Shown here piece after piece: positions 61,066-64,000 of a stretch of 64,000 bases of DNA. The translations under genes were made by a program, and so were the position numbers. This DNA is from Desulfovibrio sp. (lineage in GTDB: Bacteria; Desulfobacterota; Desulfovibrionia; Desulfovibrionales; Desulfovibrionaceae): positions 784,824-848,823 of the forward strand of contig JAQYWK010000002.1 of assembly GCA_030145055.1 (NCBI GenBank), in the 5' to 3' direction. Within the stretch, counting starts at the first letter, position 1. Each line of letters begins with the position of its first letter. Below the pieces are notes generated by a model. That model was given only the letters and a program-made list of their open reading frames with translations. It was not told the DNA's origin and did not search any database.

Positions 61066-61122
61066 CTACGTAATTGTGGACACACGGTTAAGTCTTTATC
61101 CTGACTTTCACAGGAGAAGCAA

Positions 61123-62303
61123 ATGACCAAGCCCAAACGTCGAACTTATGATTCAGAGTTTAAGCGCAATGCAGTCCTTTTAAGCGAAGATCCGTCTCGT
61201 ACACATTCTGAAGTGGCAGAAAGCCTTGGAATTTCTTACGCCATACTTTATCGCTGGCGACGCGAGTACTCTCGTAAGCAGGATCAGCCTTTTCCGGGCA
61301 AGGGAAGGAAGTTTTAACTGATGAAAAACGTACAATAAAAGAGTTAGAAAAGAAGCTACGTAACGCTGAAATAGAGCGTGATATCCTAAAAAAAGCATTG
61401 GCCATCTTCAGCATAGCACCGAAATGACATTCAAATTTATAAGAATTAACCGCTCTATTTTTCTGGTGAAGAAGATTTGCCGAACCTTAAAAGTTTCTCG
61501 GAGCGGTTTTTATAGTTGGCTCTCAAGGCCTGAATCAAAGAGATCCATTGACAACAAAATGTTGAAGAGTCGCATCCGAGAACTTTATTTTGAGCATGGC
61601 CAAATGGCGGGAAGCCCTATGATCACAGCAGATTTACAAGCAGAGGAAAGGTTCAGCAAAGTCAGCCGCACACGAGTTGCAAGAAAAATGAAGGACATGG
61701 GCCTTCAATGCAAAACGGTGCGAAAATTTGTGGTTACCACTGATTCTTCTCATAATGAACCAGCAGCACCCAACCTGCTTAATTGCCATTTTAAGTATCC
61801 AGACCGAACACGGTTTGGGCAACAAATATCACGTACATAAAAGTAGGCAGAAAATGGTTCTACCTCACTGTTTTTATAGATTTATTTTCACGGATTGTTG
61901 TTGGCTGGGATTTAAGTAATTCTTTGGAAAGAAGTTCAGTTATTCGTGCCTTTAATAAGGCTTTAGTTCGGCGTAGGCCAGCTAAGGGGCTAATGATTCA
62001 AGTGACTAAGGGGTGCAATATGCTAGTCGGGAATTCAGAAAACACCTCACGAAAAATGGTTGCATCCAAAGCATGAGTCGTAGAGGAAAGTGCTGGGATA
62101 ATGCAGTTGCCGAGTCCTTTTTCCACACTTTGAAAACGCAAATGATCTATCACAGAAGGTTTTTAGACAAACATGAAGCAGAAATTGCTCTATTCCAATA
62201 TATTGAGGCCTACTACAATCGTAGAAGGCGTCATTCCAGCATTGGCTGGATGTCACCTACTGAATTTGAAATCAACTGTCAGGAAAATATTTTTGTAGCT
62301 TAA
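61123..62303 (+). pseudogene. IS3-family element, frameshifted orfA/orfB
   Basis: orfA MTKPKRRTYDSEFKRNAVLLSEDPSRTHSEVAESLGISYAILYRWRREY; orfB pieces 61424-61840 and 62013-62303 (RGKCWDNAVAESFFHTLKTQMIYHRRF...YYNRRRRHSSIGWMSPTEFE) in separate frames. Confidence 0.85.
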
Positions 62304-62797
62304 CTAATTGTCCAGAAAAGTGTGGTAGGATCAGTCAACCCCGTAAATATACGTGAGACAGCTATAATTACGACAACGTAAATATCAAGGAAGACACGAA
62401 AATATAGCACTTTCCCATATTCTCAGAGGGACGGTTAGAAATAAACCGCTGTGCATCATACAATTACTCAGATATCATTTAAAACCCTACAAGAGAATCG
62501 TTATATTTTTTTCAGCACCAAACTACGCCCCTCCCCTGAGCCGAAGAACTGTTTGTTGTGTTGCAACCTCTGTTGGTGTATAAATTGCAAGCAGTATATT
62601 TTGCTATATCGTAATGGAAAAACTTTCCGCCATCATAAATTTTATGATCAACGATGGTGTTGATTTCATTTTCCAATATGGCTATGCATGATTCAGGCTT
62701 AAAAAATATTCTTTTAAAGTATACGGGACTATTCATTTTTAGTTCATAATATAACAATTCAAAGTAAAATTTTAGACTTCAACATAGGGTGACTTTT

Positions 62798-64000
62798 ATG
62801 ATTTACTGGGTTTCTCCTGACACTATACACCAAGCTCTACGTGTTGAACTAAGCATCTATGAACACAACGAATCTGTACTTTCCGGAGACTGGGACAAAG
62901 ACGTTCTGCCATTCGAAGAAAAGGTTGTTTTTTATGATTCTTTTAAACAACGCTTAGCCGGTGCAGACTGGGAAGAAACTCCATATTATCAAATAAATGT
63001 CGAAAAAATTATAAGCGGCGAAGAAAAATGGAGCTGCAAGACCGCGTCAGAATTCCTAACACGCTGTCAGAATTTAGAAAAAACATTCTATAACATCAAA
63101 GAATTCGGATTCCGTCAGGTCGGAACAGAAGACTGTATTTCAGTCGTAATAGACAGAGATGGAAGACTTATATTTTGCAACGGAAGACACAGGCTCACTT
63201 TTGCAAAACTGCTGAAAATTGAAATTATTCCGGTAAAAATTATAGCAAGGCACTCCAAGTGGATTGAATTCTGCCATCAGGTAAAACTCTATACTGAGCG
63301 GCATGGCGGAAAAATATATGCGCCTATAGATCACCCTGATTTTACCCATAGTCCTGCCTTCCACATGGCCCGTTCTTCCTACATCATAGACAACTTACTC
63401 CCCACGGGGAAAACCGTCCTAGATATAGGATCACATTGGGGCTACTTGCCGACCCTGCTGGAACGCCTAGGTAGAAAATGTGTAGCGGTTGAAGTTAGTC
63501 CTGAAGTATTATTCTTTATACACCAACTCCAAAAAGCCAACGAAACAAATTTTGAGATCGTTAATCAGGATATATTTGAATATATAGGCAAGGGTAAAAA
63601 CTTTGATACAGTCCTTGCTCTAGCAATCTTTCACCACTTCCTTAAAACGGAGGAACTTCACACCGCATTAGTTTCCCTTTTGCAGGCTCTGGAAATGAAA
63701 GAAATGTTCCTACTGACCCATAAGACCAACGAAAATCAAATGAAAGGGGCTTTTGCAAACTATGAGCCTGATGAATTTGCTGAATTCATTATTGAAAATT
63801 CGTGTCTGGATACATACCACGAAATTGCGGACTTCAAAGGGCGCAAACTTCTTCATATTTATCAAAAAAGCAATCAAGACCTCTACCCGCAGCCACAGGA
63901 CGATTTCAGAATAATTTTTCTTGCTTTCATAAATGCAACTTACCCACAAATATTCCGTAAGGTTCACGGTCAGTTTAGAGGTTTGAAAGAAATTCACCCC
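62798..64000 (+). CDS. ParB-like N-terminal region plus class I SAM methyltransferase (partial, runs off window)
   Basis: Translated by hand: MIYWVSPDTIHQALRVELSIYEHN...CISVVIDRDGRLIFCNGRHRLTFAKLL...TVLDIGSHWGYLPTLLERLGRKCVAVEVSPEV; absent from the ORF track because it has no stop in the window. Confidence 0.75.
   Translation, partial: MIYWVSPDTIHQALRVELSIYEHNESVLSGDWDKDVLPFEEKVVFYDSFKQRLAGADWEETPYYQINVEKIISGEEKWSCKTASEFLTRCQNLEKTFYNIKEFGFRQVGTEDCISVVIDRDGRLIFCNGRHRLTFAKLLKIEIIPVKIIARHSKWIEFCHQVKLYTERHGGKIYAPIDHPDFTHSPAFHMARSSYIIDNLLPTGKTVLDIGSHWGYLPTLLERLGRKCVAVEVSPEVLFFIHQLQKANETNFEIVNQDIFEYIGKGKNFDTVLALAIFHHFLKTEELHTALVSLLQALEMKEMFLLTHKTNENQMKGAFANYEPDEFAEFIIENSCLDTYHEIADFKGRKLLHIYQKSNQDLYPQPQDDFRIIFLAFINATYPQIFRKVHGQFRGLKEIHP

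Overview
The window looks like an AT-rich accessory (genomic-island) region. Gene content suggests a Desulfovibrio-type deltaproteobacterium, but this is inference because I could not search. From left to right: (1) 0-9.9 kb: a decayed tyrosine recombinase, an aminotransferase/sulfotransferase pair, a SIR2-STAND (Avs5-like) defence protein and a MobC/relaxase cassette. A second, degenerate copy of the relaxase 3' end lies at the window's left edge. Next to mobC are an oriT-like inverted repeat and a striking 10-copy, exactly 10-bp-periodic TCTYGNNNNN array. (2) 9.9-19.6 kb: an unusual type I R-M operon with two hsdM paralogues, a DUF91/NucS-like nuclease and an embedded HEPN-like protein, then hsdS and hsdR. 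(3) 20.3-28.9 kb: a minus-strand block in which two dikinase-like proteins (ATP-grasp plus swivelling-His-like region), one fused to a MazG-like domain and one to a HIT-like domain, flank a SLATT-like 2TM protein. A PD-(D/E)XK/DUF6602-like protein lies upstream. This is the best candidate for an undescribed system. (4) 29-32 kb: phage-type regulators, an integrase and a tRNA-Leu(TAA) 3' fragment (att-like). (5) 32-46 kb: Fic, a RepA-like ATPase, inovirus Gp2-like protein, RNase H, HI0074/MNT, ERF and a MoxR-DUF3150-VWA triad. (6) 46-64 kb: a P-loop ATPase gene abutted by an IS110-family element, then an IS graveyard. Embedded in it are a partly decayed locus resembling Campylobacter O-methyl phosphoramidate (Cj1415-Cj1418) biosynthesis and surface-glycan genes. 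All product calls come from reading motifs. No homology search was run.
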